A stretch of 64,000 nucleotides of DNA from an uncultured Prevotella sp. (GCA_946415755.1 CAMKTS010000009.1:1-64000); one strand, 5' to 3'. Counted from the first letter of the stretch, positions 48,143-56,288 are shown. The notes: generated by a model from the sequence alone, not told the origin. Translations and numbers: made by a program.

Positions 48143-48619
48143 ATGAAAAAACTACTCTTTGCATTCGTGGCCCTCGTGGCCTTTGCCGCTTGCAGCAGCG
48201 AGCGCGCACCCTTCAACTATCGCGGACTCGCATTCTCGATGCCCGCCAGCGATTTCGTCGACTCACTCATCGCGCGCGGACTTACCGTCGACAGTGCCGC
48301 ATCAGACAGCGGGAAGACCGTCGTGCTGGCCAACACCGCCGACCGCTACCGCGTCCTCGTAGCCTTCGACGGCAAGCAGCTGCAGGCCGTGCAGGAAAAC
48401 TACGCCTACGGCTCGAACGACAGCACCCGACAGCTCTGGCAGCAGATACGCGACGGCCTCGAAAAGGAGCTTGACGCATGGCCCGACTGCCCCATCCTCA
48501 AGGACGACCACAAGCAGGCCAACTTCGAAACCGACGGCGGCTTCATCTCCGTCATCCTGGAGAACACCTACACGCCGACCCTCAACGTCCGCTACGTTCC
48601 CAAGAAGGAGGAAAAGTAA
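48143..48619 (+). CDS. Small lipoprotein of unknown function
   Basis: A 158-residue lipoprotein (lipobox AFAAC, Cys near 18). The mature part starts FNYRGLAFSMPASDFVDSLIARGLTV, matching the pattern in the exported protein at 27669-28340, so they probably share a fold. That protein has a basic tail and this one ends in a short KKEEK tail. It is last in the dxs-trk-manA run, 61 bp after manA. Function is unknown. Confidence 0.75.
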   Translation: MKKLLFAFVALVAFAACSSERAPFNYRGLAFSMPASDFVDSLIARGLTVDSAASDSGKTVVLANTADRYRVLVAFDGKQLQAVQENYAYGSNDSTRQLWQQIRDGLEKELDAWPDCPILKDDHKQANFETDGGFISVILENTYTPTLNVRYVPKKEEK

Positions 48620-48979
48620 CCACCATATCGAATCATAAATCAAGGGGATAGTTTGCTTGATGTAAATTTCAACCCCAGGTTGTCGATTTTCCAAGGTTAT
48701 TAAAATGTGTTAATTCTCTCCATCCTGCCTCGCTCCGCAAAGTGCCTCTTTAGCTCCGTAAAGTGCCTCTTTATCCGGATAAAGTGCCTCTTTAGCGTCG
48801 TTTGTGGCCACTTTAGCGTCGCCAACAGGCTCTTTATTTCCGTCAGTGAGGTTCTCGCCGTGAGCATCCTCAGGATTTCAGTTGCAAAGGTACGAACTTT
48901 TTGCCAGCTACCGTAAAAAGTCTAAGTTTCCATCGCAAAAAAATGTTAAGTATGAGAATAACCTTGATATTTTTAGGGA
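48620..48979. other. Gene-free spacer with repeat array and minus-strand promoter
   Basis: About 360 bp without a convincing gene. It contains the third 21-bp array (48739-48880) and, at 48885-48892, CAAAGGTA, which on the minus strand is a -7 box directed into the array. A short run from ATG 48949 reads MRITLIFLGSAQ and stops at 48987, perhaps the lost start of the next fragment. Confidence 0.5.
48739..48880. repeat. 21-bp-period repeat array, copy 3
   Basis: Units start at 48739, 48760, 48781, 48802, 48823, 48844 and 48865, exactly 21 bp apart. The first three are AAAGTGCCTCTTTA plus variable bases; later units diverge. The stretch from CTTTAGCGTCGCCAACAGG through GAGCATCCTCA matches the array at 9346-9465 with few changes. 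Confidence 0.85.
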
Positions 48980-49216
48980 GTGCCCAGTAAGACGAAGGCT
49001 ATCGGCATGCTGCTGACCGACGGCAAGAACGTGATGTATGCCGAAGCCTACCGCGAGCGCGCCGGCATGATAGAAAATTTACACTTGCAGAAGGGTGACC
49101 TGGTGCAGGTGCAAATTTCGTCGTCGGTAAAATCTCGTGAAAAAGACGGTGTAACGTACTACAGCAACAACTTGAGCATCGACACCTGTCTGTTGCTAGT
49201 AAAATCAGCGAGCTAG
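48980..49216 (+). CDS. Short OB-fold-like (DUF3127-like) fragment
   Basis: A 78-residue reading frame from GTG. Its second half (ENLHLQKGDLVQVQISSSVKSR, then DGVTYYSNNLSI) resembles the end of DUF3127-type OB-fold proteins of Bacteroidota, thought to bind single-stranded DNA. Those are usually longer at the N-terminus. A stop codon lies just upstream and the neighbouring frame holds a possible lost start, so this may be a frameshifted remnant. The patch it sits in (array before, AT palindrome after) also suggests a damaged accessory insertion. Confidence 0.4.
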   Translation: MPSKTKAIGMLLTDGKNVMYAEAYRERAGMIENLHLQKGDLVQVQISSSVKSREKDGVTYYSNNLSIDTCLLLVKSAS

Positions 49217-49223
49217 CGAGATT

Positions 49224-49249
49224 CTATCTTTCTATCTTTCTATCTTTAA
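49224..49249. repeat. Octamer direct repeat
   Basis: TTCTATCT is repeated three times in tandem just after the OB-like fragment. Confidence 0.7.
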
Positions 49250-49280
49250 GCTCATATTTCGGTTTGAAAGGACAGAAAAA

Positions 49281-49320
49281 TTACTATAATATATTATATT
49301 AATATAATATATATAGTAAA
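49281..49320. repeat. Near-perfect AT-only palindrome
   Basis: A palindrome of about 39 bp runs from TTACTATAATAT to ATATATAGTAA around a central TTAA, with one extra A in the left arm. Apart from one C and one G at the ends it is entirely A and T. It could extrude as a cruciform, bind an initiator or integrase, or be the trace of an element end. Confidence 0.65.
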
Positions 49321-49416
49321 ACAAAATAGGATTTTTTTACCCCATTTTGGGGCTTAAAGTTCGAAAGATTGAAAGTTCGATTCGGTATTTTAAATTTACA
49401 AAACAACATTAAAACA

Positions 49417-49578
49417 ATGGAGACAAACAACAAGAAATCAAAGACTGAGACGGGCACCATCCGAGGTATGGTGCGCCGCTACAGCGACCAGAGTTTCGAA
49501 TTCACCCACTGCTGCAAGTGTGCGCCGCTGAATGTGAATAAGAAGAGAAGGATGAAGGCCGCCCCGCCTGTTACTTGA
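49417..49578 (+). CDS. Small Cys-rich basic protein
   Basis: A 53-residue reading frame: a polar Lys/Thr/Asn-rich start, then GTIRGMVRRYSDQSFEFTHCCKCAPLN and a basic tail. The HCCKC cluster could bind a metal. A strong terminator follows 12 bp after the stop, which supports a real short transcript. No signal peptide and no family is recognised. Confidence 0.45.
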   Translation: METNNKKSKTETGTIRGMVRRYSDQSFEFTHCCKCAPLNVNKKRRMKAAPPVT

Positions 49579-49589
49579 GAAAAAACTAA

Positions 49590-49627
49590 CCCCAGAGCCA
49601 ACGAAGACTCTGGGGGCGGTTTTTTTA
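49590..49627 (+). terminator. Rho-independent terminator after the small Cys-rich ORF
   Basis: CCCCAGAG (49590-49597) pairs with CTCTGGGG (49608-49615), followed by GCGG and seven T residues. Confidence 0.88.
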
Positions 49628-49689
49628 GAGAAAAGGTTGTGCAGACTTGTCAGGAGTATGTAAGATGGATTTATTTCACGATGAATTAC

Positions 49690-51873
49690 TTATTTCACGA
49701 TGAATTTCTTGCCGTTGCGGATGAAGAGGCCCCTGGGCAGCTGCGTGTCGCTGACGCGCTGTCCGGCAAGGTTGTAGGTCTCGCCGTTGTTCATTCCTGA
49801 TTTCTGATTGCTTATTTCGGAAATGCCGGTGGTGTCGGTGATGTACTTCTTGAAGAAGTCCATGAAGGTGGTGTTCCACTGGCCGTTGGTGCTGTGCTGC
49901 AGCTCGGCGTTGAAGACTACCTGCTTGTCGGCCTCGGCCGTCTGCACGTTGTTGTAGGGTGCCAGGTTGGTGTGCGGCGGGCATACATTGTCCTGCAGGC
50001 CTACGCTGGTGATGTAGGGGCACGTGATGCTGGTGGCCAGGTTCTTCGTGTCGTAGTAGGAGAGGAAGGCGTAGAGGTCGGCATCGCTCATCGTGCCACC
50101 GGCTGCGACGATTTCCTTCTGGCAGTTGAAGGCCACGCTGGCGGGCCAGCTGGCAATCTGGAAGTAGTCGGGGAAGTCGCCCATGAAGGTGATGGCGGGG
50201 GCGATGGCCTTGAACTTATAGTTGCTCAGTGCGGCGGCAGCTACGGTGAAGGCACCGCCCTGGCTCTGTCCCTCGGCAAAGAGGTTCTGCATGTCGCTCG
50301 TCGGGCGTGATGCCAGGAAGTCGATGGCGCGCAGGCAGTCCATATAGGCACCGCGATAGTAGTAGGCATCCTTGTTGCCGAACTGGTAGGCAAACCAGTC
50401 GCCGTAGATGTTGGTGAAGTCGCGGTCGATGCCGTCGTCACGTCCGGAAGCCGGGCGGTTGTTGACGCTCTGTCCGCGGTTGGAGAGCACGAACTCGGCA
50501 TACTGTGCCTGCTCGTCGCTGTCCCAGCGGGTGTCGAAGCACCACGGGGTAGCGCTGTCGCCGCCCGGACGGTACTCGCTGTCGTAGCCCTGGTAGTGGA
50601 TCAGCACGGGGTGCTTCTGGCCGTCGGTAGGCTCGGCATAGTAGCCGCGGATGATGACGGGGTCGCCGCTCAGGCCGTCGGCAATCGACTGCATCTCGAC
50701 GAGGTATACCTTGCGCTTGCTGCCCGACCGTGCGGGAATCTCGGTCATCGTGGCCTCTACGGGTACGGCGGCCAGTTGCTGCTTGGCGGCTGCCCAGTAG
50801 CTGTCGAAGTCGTTCTGCTTGTCGGTAGCCGACACGATCTGTGTGGGATTCACGGCGAAGTAGAAGCCGCGCGCCAGGTCGTCGTTAACGGTAGCGGTGG
50901 CGTGGTAGATGCCAGCCTGCGGGGTGTCCTCCAAGGTCAGCACGATGTCTTGCGAGCCGTTGGCTGGCACGCTGACGCTCTTGCCGACGGTGCATACGGG
51001 CTCCTGCTTGTCGGTGAAGACTTCTATGAAGGCATTGGCGGTGACGGCCTCTGCGTAGGGGTTCTCCGCGTGGATGGTGAAGCTGGGCGCACCGTCGGTG
51101 AATACCCAGTTGTCGGTGACGGGTACGCTCAGTGCCAGCGTCTTGATTTCATCGGCGTTCCACAGCTCTACGGACGTTACGGTGAAGTTGACACCCGAAA
51201 CCACCATACCGTTGGCTTGCAGCTCTGCGAGCATTGCGGCGGTGATGGTGTACTGCTGGTACTTTCCGGCGATGTAGGTGTCCTCGCTGTCGCTCAGTGT
51301 GGGCCATCCATCAACGGGGTTGCGCAGCGCCAGGTAGGCTCCGGCACCCAGATTCTTGAACTTGATGCGCATCAGCTGACCCTCCGTTGCGTCGGCAAAG
51401 GCCGTTGCCGGCAGCTGCTGATAGCCGCTCCAGTTGCCGATGGTGGTAGCACCCACCCATACGGCGTGGCTGTAGTCGCCACCGTCGCCCTCAATGGTCT
51501 CAATAGCAGTCAGCGTGAAGCCGATGCCTGCCACAATCAGGCCTGCGGCTTTCAGCTCGGTGAGGGCAGGGGTCAGCATGATGTAGCTCACCTCAGTCAT
51601 GCCCTCGGCGATGGCTGTGTTGGCGATGCCCTTCAGGTTGCCGCTCCAGTCGCCCTTGGCCAGCGATACCTGCGGCCATTGGGTACCACCGGTGAACTGG
51701 AATTTCACCACCAGCTGGTCGCCGGCCTTCATGTTCTCGAACTTAGCAGCTTCTAACTGCAGGAATTTGCCGTTGTTCCAGTCAATCACTTGCTCTCCGC
51801 TCCAGATGACTGCTGCATTCATGGCCATCGGCAGTAATGCTGCCATCAGCACTACGAGTAAGAATCGTCTCAT
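49690..51873 (-). CDS. CE7-family acetyl esterase with two N-terminal repeat modules
   Basis: A 727-residue exported protein. After the signal peptide come two copies of a beta-rich module (about 20-125 and 135-245), each opening with VIWSG or AVWVG and closing with GxxVxGxxFTxTxxE. A linker domain follows (about 245-345), then an alpha/beta-hydrolase of the acetyl xylan esterase type (CE7, about 350-690) with nucleophile GQSQGGA (about 537), LQDNVCPP (acid) and LQHSTNG (base). The tail TYNLAGQRVSDTQLPRG...NGKKFIVK is a sorting-type tail. It should remove acetyl groups from hemicellulose such as acetylated mannan. It is divergent from the GH26 gene with separate -7 boxes. The modules recur in two other proteins of this locus. 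Confidence 0.88.
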   Translation of the reverse strand: MRRFLLVVLMAALLPMAMNAAVIWSGEQVIDWNNGKFLQLEAAKFENMKAGDQLVVKFQFTGGTQWPQVSLAKGDWSGNLKGIANTAIAEGMTEVSYIMLTPALTELKAAGLIVAGIGFTLTAIETIEGDGGDYSHAVWVGATTIGNWSGYQQLPATAFADATEGQLMRIKFKNLGAGAYLALRNPVDGWPTLSDSEDTYIAGKYQQYTITAAMLAELQANGMVVSGVNFTVTSVELWNADEIKTLALSVPVTDNWVFTDGAPSFTIHAENPYAEAVTANAFIEVFTDKQEPVCTVGKSVSVPANGSQDIVLTLEDTPQAGIYHATATVNDDLARGFYFAVNPTQIVSATDKQNDFDSYWAAAKQQLAAVPVEATMTEIPARSGSKRKVYLVEMQSIADGLSGDPVIIRGYYAEPTDGQKHPVLIHYQGYDSEYRPGGDSATPWCFDTRWDSDEQAQYAEFVLSNRGQSVNNRPASGRDDGIDRDFTNIYGDWFAYQFGNKDAYYYRGAYMDCLRAIDFLASRPTSDMQNLFAEGQSQGGAFTVAAAALSNYKFKAIAPAITFMGDFPDYFQIASWPASVAFNCQKEIVAAGGTMSDADLYAFLSYYDTKNLATSITCPYITSVGLQDNVCPPHTNLAPYNNVQTAEADKQVVFNAELQHSTNGQWNTTFMDFFKKYITDTTGISEISNQKSGMNNGETYNLAGQRVSDTQLPRGLFIRNGKKFIVK

Positions 51874-51926
51874 TTTCTACGTAACGTTTTTAAGTTAATA
51901 ATTAATAGTTTTCTCGATTTCTGTTG

Positions 51927-51934
51927 CAAAGATA
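51927..51934 (-). promoter_or_regulatory. -7 box of the CE7 gene
   Basis: CAAAGATA on plus (TATCTTTG on minus), 53 bp upstream of the esterase start. Confidence 0.55.
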
Positions 51935-52041
51935 CGAAAAAATATTGAAACATGCTGATACTTTCTTGACTTATATTTTGCAGATGTGTGAAATTATCAG
52001 AAAAAAGCAACAAAAGACAATGCTTTTCAGAAAAATATCGC

Positions 52042-52049
52042 TACCTTTG
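52042..52049 (+). promoter_or_regulatory. -7 box of the GH26 gene run
   Basis: TACCTTTG, 39 bases before the GH26 start at 52089. It excludes the upstream in-frame ATG at 51924. Confidence 0.6.
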
Positions 52050-52088
52050 CACTCGACAAATAACAAGAAACTGAAAACCGCTATCACA

Positions 52089-53174
52089 ATGAAGAAAGCA
52101 TTTCTACTGATGACCGTTGCGCTACTTGCCGTCACGCTCGCTGCCGAGGCCGCCGACAAGTCGCAGTACCAATTATCTAATAAGAACGCGACGCGCGAGG
52201 CACAGCAGGTGTTCGACGTGCTCAAGGAGCTGTACGGCACCCACATCATTTCGGGCACCGTAGCCGATGTCGACTGGAACATCCGCGAGGCCGAGAACGT
52301 GTATAAGTGGACGGGCCAATGGCCAGCCCTCAACGTGTTCGACTTTATGACTATCCACGCCTCGAAGGATGTCAACCCCAAAGGCTGGATCGACTACTCT
52401 GACGATACCGTAGTGCGCGACTGGTGGAAGGCCGGAGGGCTGGTGGGTATCATGTGGCACTGGCAGGTGCCTGCCAACGATGGTGTGAACCTTACCTGCA
52501 CGCCCGGCGCAAAGCCTGGCGAGACGAGCTTCGATGCCGAAAAGGTGGTGACTCCCGGCACCGACGAGAACAAGCGCGCCATGAAGGAGCTGAAGCAGGT
52601 GGCGGGCTATCTGAAGAAGCTGCAGAAGGCCAAGATTCCCGTCATCTGGCGACCCTATCACGAGGCCGCTGGCAACACCTACGAATATCGTGGCGGCGGT
52701 GCTTGGTTCTGGTGGGGAGCAAAGGGTGCCGAGGCCTTCAAGAAGCTGTGGCGCTTCACCTACGACTACCTGGTACACGAGCAGCAGCTGAACAACCTCA
52801 TCTGGGTGTGGACGTCGCAAACCGATGACCACGACTGGTATCCCGGCGACGATGTGGTCGACATCGTGGGGCGCGACTGCTACTACGCCCTGCAGTATCC
52901 GCTGATGAAGGACTTCCAGCAGCTCTCCGCGCAGTATCCCACGAAGATGGTCACGCTGGCCGAGTGTGGCAACGGCGATGATGTCGATATGGCCCCGTTG
53001 CAGAAAATCTGGGAGCAGGGTGCCCGTTTCTCGTGGTTCATGCCCTGGTATGATGCCTCGTACAACAAGGGCTTCGAGACCTCCCACCAGTTTGCCAGCG
53101 ACCAGTGGTGGCGCGATGCTTTCGCTCTGCCCTATGTCATCACCCGCGAACAAATGAAGCAAAGAATCAAATAA
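52089..53174 (+). CDS. GH26 endo-beta-1,4-mannanase
   Basis: A 361-residue exported glycoside hydrolase of family 26 (signal peptide LLMTVALLAVTLAAEA). The acid/base Glu is in VIWRPYHEAAGN (about 186) and the nucleophile Glu in VTLAECGNGDD (about 290). Further family segments are GTHIISGTVADVDWN (about 46), GIMWHWQVPAND (about 120) and FSWFMPWYD (about 317). It cuts the beta-1,4-mannose backbone of mannan or glucomannan. It starts a plus-strand run with two module-repeat proteins and faces the esterase gene. Confidence 0.93.
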   Translation: MKKAFLLMTVALLAVTLAAEAADKSQYQLSNKNATREAQQVFDVLKELYGTHIISGTVADVDWNIREAENVYKWTGQWPALNVFDFMTIHASKDVNPKGWIDYSDDTVVRDWWKAGGLVGIMWHWQVPANDGVNLTCTPGAKPGETSFDAEKVVTPGTDENKRAMKELKQVAGYLKKLQKAKIPVIWRPYHEAAGNTYEYRGGGAWFWWGAKGAEAFKKLWRFTYDYLVHEQQLNNLIWVWTSQTDDHDWYPGDDVVDIVGRDCYYALQYPLMKDFQQLSAQYPTKMVTLAECGNGDDVDMAPLQKIWEQGARFSWFMPWYDASYNKGFETSHQFASDQWWRDAFALPYVITREQMKQRIK

Positions 53175-53209
53175 CAATAATACATTTTTAATAAAACGAA
53201 ACTACAACA

Positions 53210-54922
53210 ATGAAAAAAACATTATTACTCATGATGGCAATGCTCGGTTTGGCCGGAACGGCTAAAGCCGATGTGGAATGGACGATATGGGAAGGAAATA
53301 TTAATATGTCGGAAGGCAATCCTGGCAATTGGATCAATAATTTATATCTGGGTTCTGTCAACTTTACCAACTTAGCAGTAAATGATATTATTTACCTGAC
53401 ATTTACTGTAAACGACGGTGCTGAAAATAGCTATGTTGCGCTTTACAGGCAGAATCATATTACTGAACCTTCTGAATCTTGGCCAGAGACAGAGATGGTA
53501 CACAGTACAGAGACGACAGCAGATTATGCTTATGTAATCACCAGCGACATCTTAGCATATTTTCAAGATGCGTCATTTGCTAATTTAGCTATTAAAGGAA
53601 CAGATTATACACTGACAAAGGTTACTATAAAGAAAGCAACCTCAATGATAAAAAATGTTGTATGGACAGGTACGCACAATACCAACAATTGGAGTGGACT
53701 GAGTATTGACGCTTCGTATTTATCAGGTATGGTAAATAACGATTATTTGTATTGTAAAGCTACTAGACATACATCTGCTATCATTATAGATGAAAAAAGC
53801 GTAACACCTACATATTGGGCTGCTCAGTTCCAAGACTGGAGTAGTGAAGCTACTAAATATAGCAATATCGAATGTAGTGATTTCAATCATGATTTTTGGG
53901 CAAGGGTGGCCGATGCTTCTCTTGTAAGCAATCATACAATGGGTGTGACTGGCTATTGCGAGGACATTACAGAAGTGAGCTATCTTCATCCTGTTTCTTC
54001 CTTCTCTATCGGAGTTTCAGGCTATGCAACCTTCTCCGCTGATAGAGAGGTAACAGTTCCTGTAGGAACTACAGCATATAAAGCAACGGTTTATGCTGGT
54101 AGTGTAACGCTAACTCCGTTCACAGGCAATGTTATTCCTGCCAATACAGGAGCGATTATTGCTGGCGACAAGGGTTCTGTGCTGGAGTTCCTGGCCTCTT
54201 CAGCTGGTAGCAGCGAGACAAGCGACCTCATTTCTGTAGCCTCCGCAACAGATGTGACAACACTCGCAGAGAGTGGATATGACCTCTATGTGTTGTATAA
54301 CAATGCGACCAAGAACTCTTTGGCTCTTGGACTTGGTGACAGTGATGTGAATTCAAAGTGGGGAGATGGCACCACCTATTCGTCGAATGTTATTACTTTT
54401 ACGGAAGCATGGAAAGGCTGCGGCTGGTGGTTCAGCAATGAGGGCGTAGATTATTCTGCCTATGATCGTGTAGAGGCCTCTTTTTCCTCTGAACAGTCAG
54501 GGCGTCTTGTCGTGGATTATGCTGATGGAACACAGAGCTATACAGATTATCCGGCGAATTCAACATCAGTAACAATAAACTTAGATAGAACCAAGAAGAA
54601 TATTGTCAAAGCTATTTATTTCTGTTCTGGAGAATCATCAAGCACTATCACGCTTTCCAGTGTAACCCTCTACGGCACTGTCGCTGAATTTCGCAAGACC
54701 ACATCAGGCACTATAGCTGCCAACAAGGCATATCTTAAGATAGCTAGTGGAAGCCCGGCCCGTTTAGGCATAGTTTTTGGTGAGGCTGAGACCACAGGTG
54801 TAACAGCAGTAAAGGCTCCGATAGTTGCTGATGACCGTATTTACACGTTGAGCGGTCAAGAGGTGAAGACTGCTACTCGCGGTATTTACATTAAGAATGG
54901 AAGAAAGTTTGTGGTGAAATAA
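53210..54922 (+). CDS. Secreted protein with two repeat modules and sorting-type tail
   Basis: A 570-residue exported protein (signal peptide ending KA-D). Two beta-rich modules like those of the CE7 protein occupy about 22-130 (WTIWEGN opening; AIKGTDYTLTKVTI closing) and about 145-262 (VVWTGTHNTNNWSG; GVTGYCEDITEVSYL). The middle (about 265-380) looks like another beta domain, and 395-490 a possible carbohydrate-binding region (WWFSNEGVDYSAYDRVEA). The tail YTLSGQEVKTATRGIYIKNG resembles those at 15080 and 49690. No catalytic motif is seen, so it may be a surface glycan-binding protein. Its codons are visibly more A/T-rich than those of its neighbours, suggesting a different origin or age. 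Confidence 0.75.
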   Translation: MKKTLLLMMAMLGLAGTAKADVEWTIWEGNINMSEGNPGNWINNLYLGSVNFTNLAVNDIIYLTFTVNDGAENSYVALYRQNHITEPSESWPETEMVHSTETTADYAYVITSDILAYFQDASFANLAIKGTDYTLTKVTIKKATSMIKNVVWTGTHNTNNWSGLSIDASYLSGMVNNDYLYCKATRHTSAIIIDEKSVTPTYWAAQFQDWSSEATKYSNIECSDFNHDFWARVADASLVSNHTMGVTGYCEDITEVSYLHPVSSFSIGVSGYATFSADREVTVPVGTTAYKATVYAGSVTLTPFTGNVIPANTGAIIAGDKGSVLEFLASSAGSSETSDLISVASATDVTTLAESGYDLYVLYNNATKNSLALGLGDSDVNSKWGDGTTYSSNVITFTEAWKGCGWWFSNEGVDYSAYDRVEASFSSEQSGRLVVDYADGTQSYTDYPANSTSVTINLDRTKKNIVKAIYFCSGESSSTITLSSVTLYGTVAEFRKTTSGTIAANKAYLKIASGSPARLGIVFGEAETTGVTAVKAPIVADDRIYTLSGQEVKTATRGIYIKNGRKFVVK

Positions 54923-54934
54923 GAACGATAAAAC

Positions 54935-55111
54935 ATGAATAAAATGAAAAAGATATATTTGATTCCTGAAACGAATATTGTGTTTCTCCATACTATAATG
55001 CCTATTCTTGGCAGCTCTCCTATTCCGGTCAATGATAGTGACCCTGCTGTTGATGCTGGTGATGCTGCTGCACCTGAATTGTTGGGAATGATAGGACTGA
55101 TCTTTGATTAA
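54935..55111 (+). CDS. 58-residue peptide gene between the two module proteins
   Basis: A short frame starting 12 bp after the previous gene and ending 19 bp before the next: MNKMKKIYLIPETNIVFLHT..., then PILGSSPIPVNDSDPAVDAG and an acidic/hydrophobic end LLGMIGLIFD. The K-x-Y-x-x-P-E-x-x-I-V start resembles a class of small unannotated Prevotella/Bacteroides proteins that begin MKKxYxxPxxxxV and contain an (A/G)SS segment. Those are of unknown function. There is no normal signal peptide. Tight spacing in the operon supports translation. Confidence 0.5.
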   Translation: MNKMKKIYLIPETNIVFLHTIMPILGSSPIPVNDSDPAVDAGDAAAPELLGMIGLIFD

Positions 55112-55130
55112 CAAATCGATTTAGTAGCCT

Positions 55131-56270
55131 ATGAAACGACTCACGTTGATATCGCTCGCCCTGATGGGGCTGATGCTCTCGGCATACGCTGCCGAGAAGA
55201 CCATCCTGATAGGACCGAAGACCATCGGGAAGGGCTGGAAGGACAAGATAGTGATTCTGCCAGAGCAGTTTAAGAACGCCAGCGAGGGCGACATCATGAC
55301 GCTCTATACGGAACCGATGAGAGGCTCGGCACAGGCGGCCTACCAAAGTCCGAAAGACTGGCAGCCGATTGCCCCGGAGTATGCTTACTTCGGCGTGCGA
55401 GGCCCCGTGCGTACCACGCTGACCGCTCCGATGCTGGCACAGCTGAAACAGTACGGATTGGGCATCGGCGGTCACGACTACCGCATCGTGCGCGTCACCA
55501 TCATGCCCGCCTCCGACATGCAGGAAACGGTGATCTACAAAGGACCGTCGGTGCAGATGCGCGACGACTGGAGCCAGAATGCCGACATGCAGCGTAGCAC
55601 GTTCCAGGGCGTGCAGATGGGCGACGACGTGCGCTTCTACGTCAGCAAGGTGAAGCCTGGTGCAGCCTTTAAGCTGTCGGACACCCAGTGGAAACCCATC
55701 GACGCTTCGGTGGACGGGGCACAGCTGGCGGGCGACTACTTCAACTGGAGCATCAACGACCAGATGCAACTGGTGAAGCTGCAGCTGGCGGGTGCCGACG
55801 GGGTGGTGATGCACGTGGGCGGCAAGGGCTACCAGCTGGATCGTATCAGCATCGTGCGCTGTGTGGCGGAACTCGACCCCGACGTCTCTACAGCACAGCG
55901 CGCCCCTACGGAGTATGCGCTGCATCCCGGAGAGCTGTTCAGAGGCGAGAAGGTGTTTCCGGCCGACTTCAGCGAGAACCTGCGGCTGACGGCGGCTCCC
56001 TTCCAGGAAATCGACAAGAACTACGCCCTCGTGGTGAGCTATCGCCTGCTGCCTGACGCGAAGGAGGCCAAGCTGTCGTTCCGCGAACAGCGCGGCGACT
56101 GGCACGACATCTCCGGAGCCGCAGAGCCGCAGTGGCGCGAGCTGAACGGCCGTAACGTGGTGCTGCGCTTCGACGATGACATCCTCGACAAGGTGAAGAC
56201 GAAGGGTATCGTCATCTCCGGCGCAGGATTCCAGCTCACAAAGGTGCTGCTGGTAAAGGCCGGACAATAA
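55131..56270 (+). CDS. Secreted protein made of three repeat modules
   Basis: A 379-residue exported protein (signal peptide LISLALMGLMLSAYA). The mature protein is three tandem beta-rich modules: about 22-125 (closing LGIGGHDYRIVRVTI), about 128-240 (VIYKGPSVQM; VGGKGYQLDRISIV) and about 255-379 (VISGAGFQLTKVLLV). These match the modules in the CE7 protein and the 53210-54922 protein. Nothing else is present, so the module itself must carry the function, most simply binding of mannan or another plant glycan. There is no sorting tail or lipobox, so it is probably periplasmic or released. Confidence 0.75.
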   Translation: MKRLTLISLALMGLMLSAYAAEKTILIGPKTIGKGWKDKIVILPEQFKNASEGDIMTLYTEPMRGSAQAAYQSPKDWQPIAPEYAYFGVRGPVRTTLTAPMLAQLKQYGLGIGGHDYRIVRVTIMPASDMQETVIYKGPSVQMRDDWSQNADMQRSTFQGVQMGDDVRFYVSKVKPGAAFKLSDTQWKPIDASVDGAQLAGDYFNWSINDQMQLVKLQLAGADGVVMHVGGKGYQLDRISIVRCVAELDPDVSTAQRAPTEYALHPGELFRGEKVFPADFSENLRLTAAPFQEIDKNYALVVSYRLLPDAKEAKLSFREQRGDWHDISGAAEPQWRELNGRNVVLRFDDDILDKVKTKGIVISGAGFQLTKVLLVKAGQ

Positions 56271-56288
56271 GCACACACAAGAAGGCAT

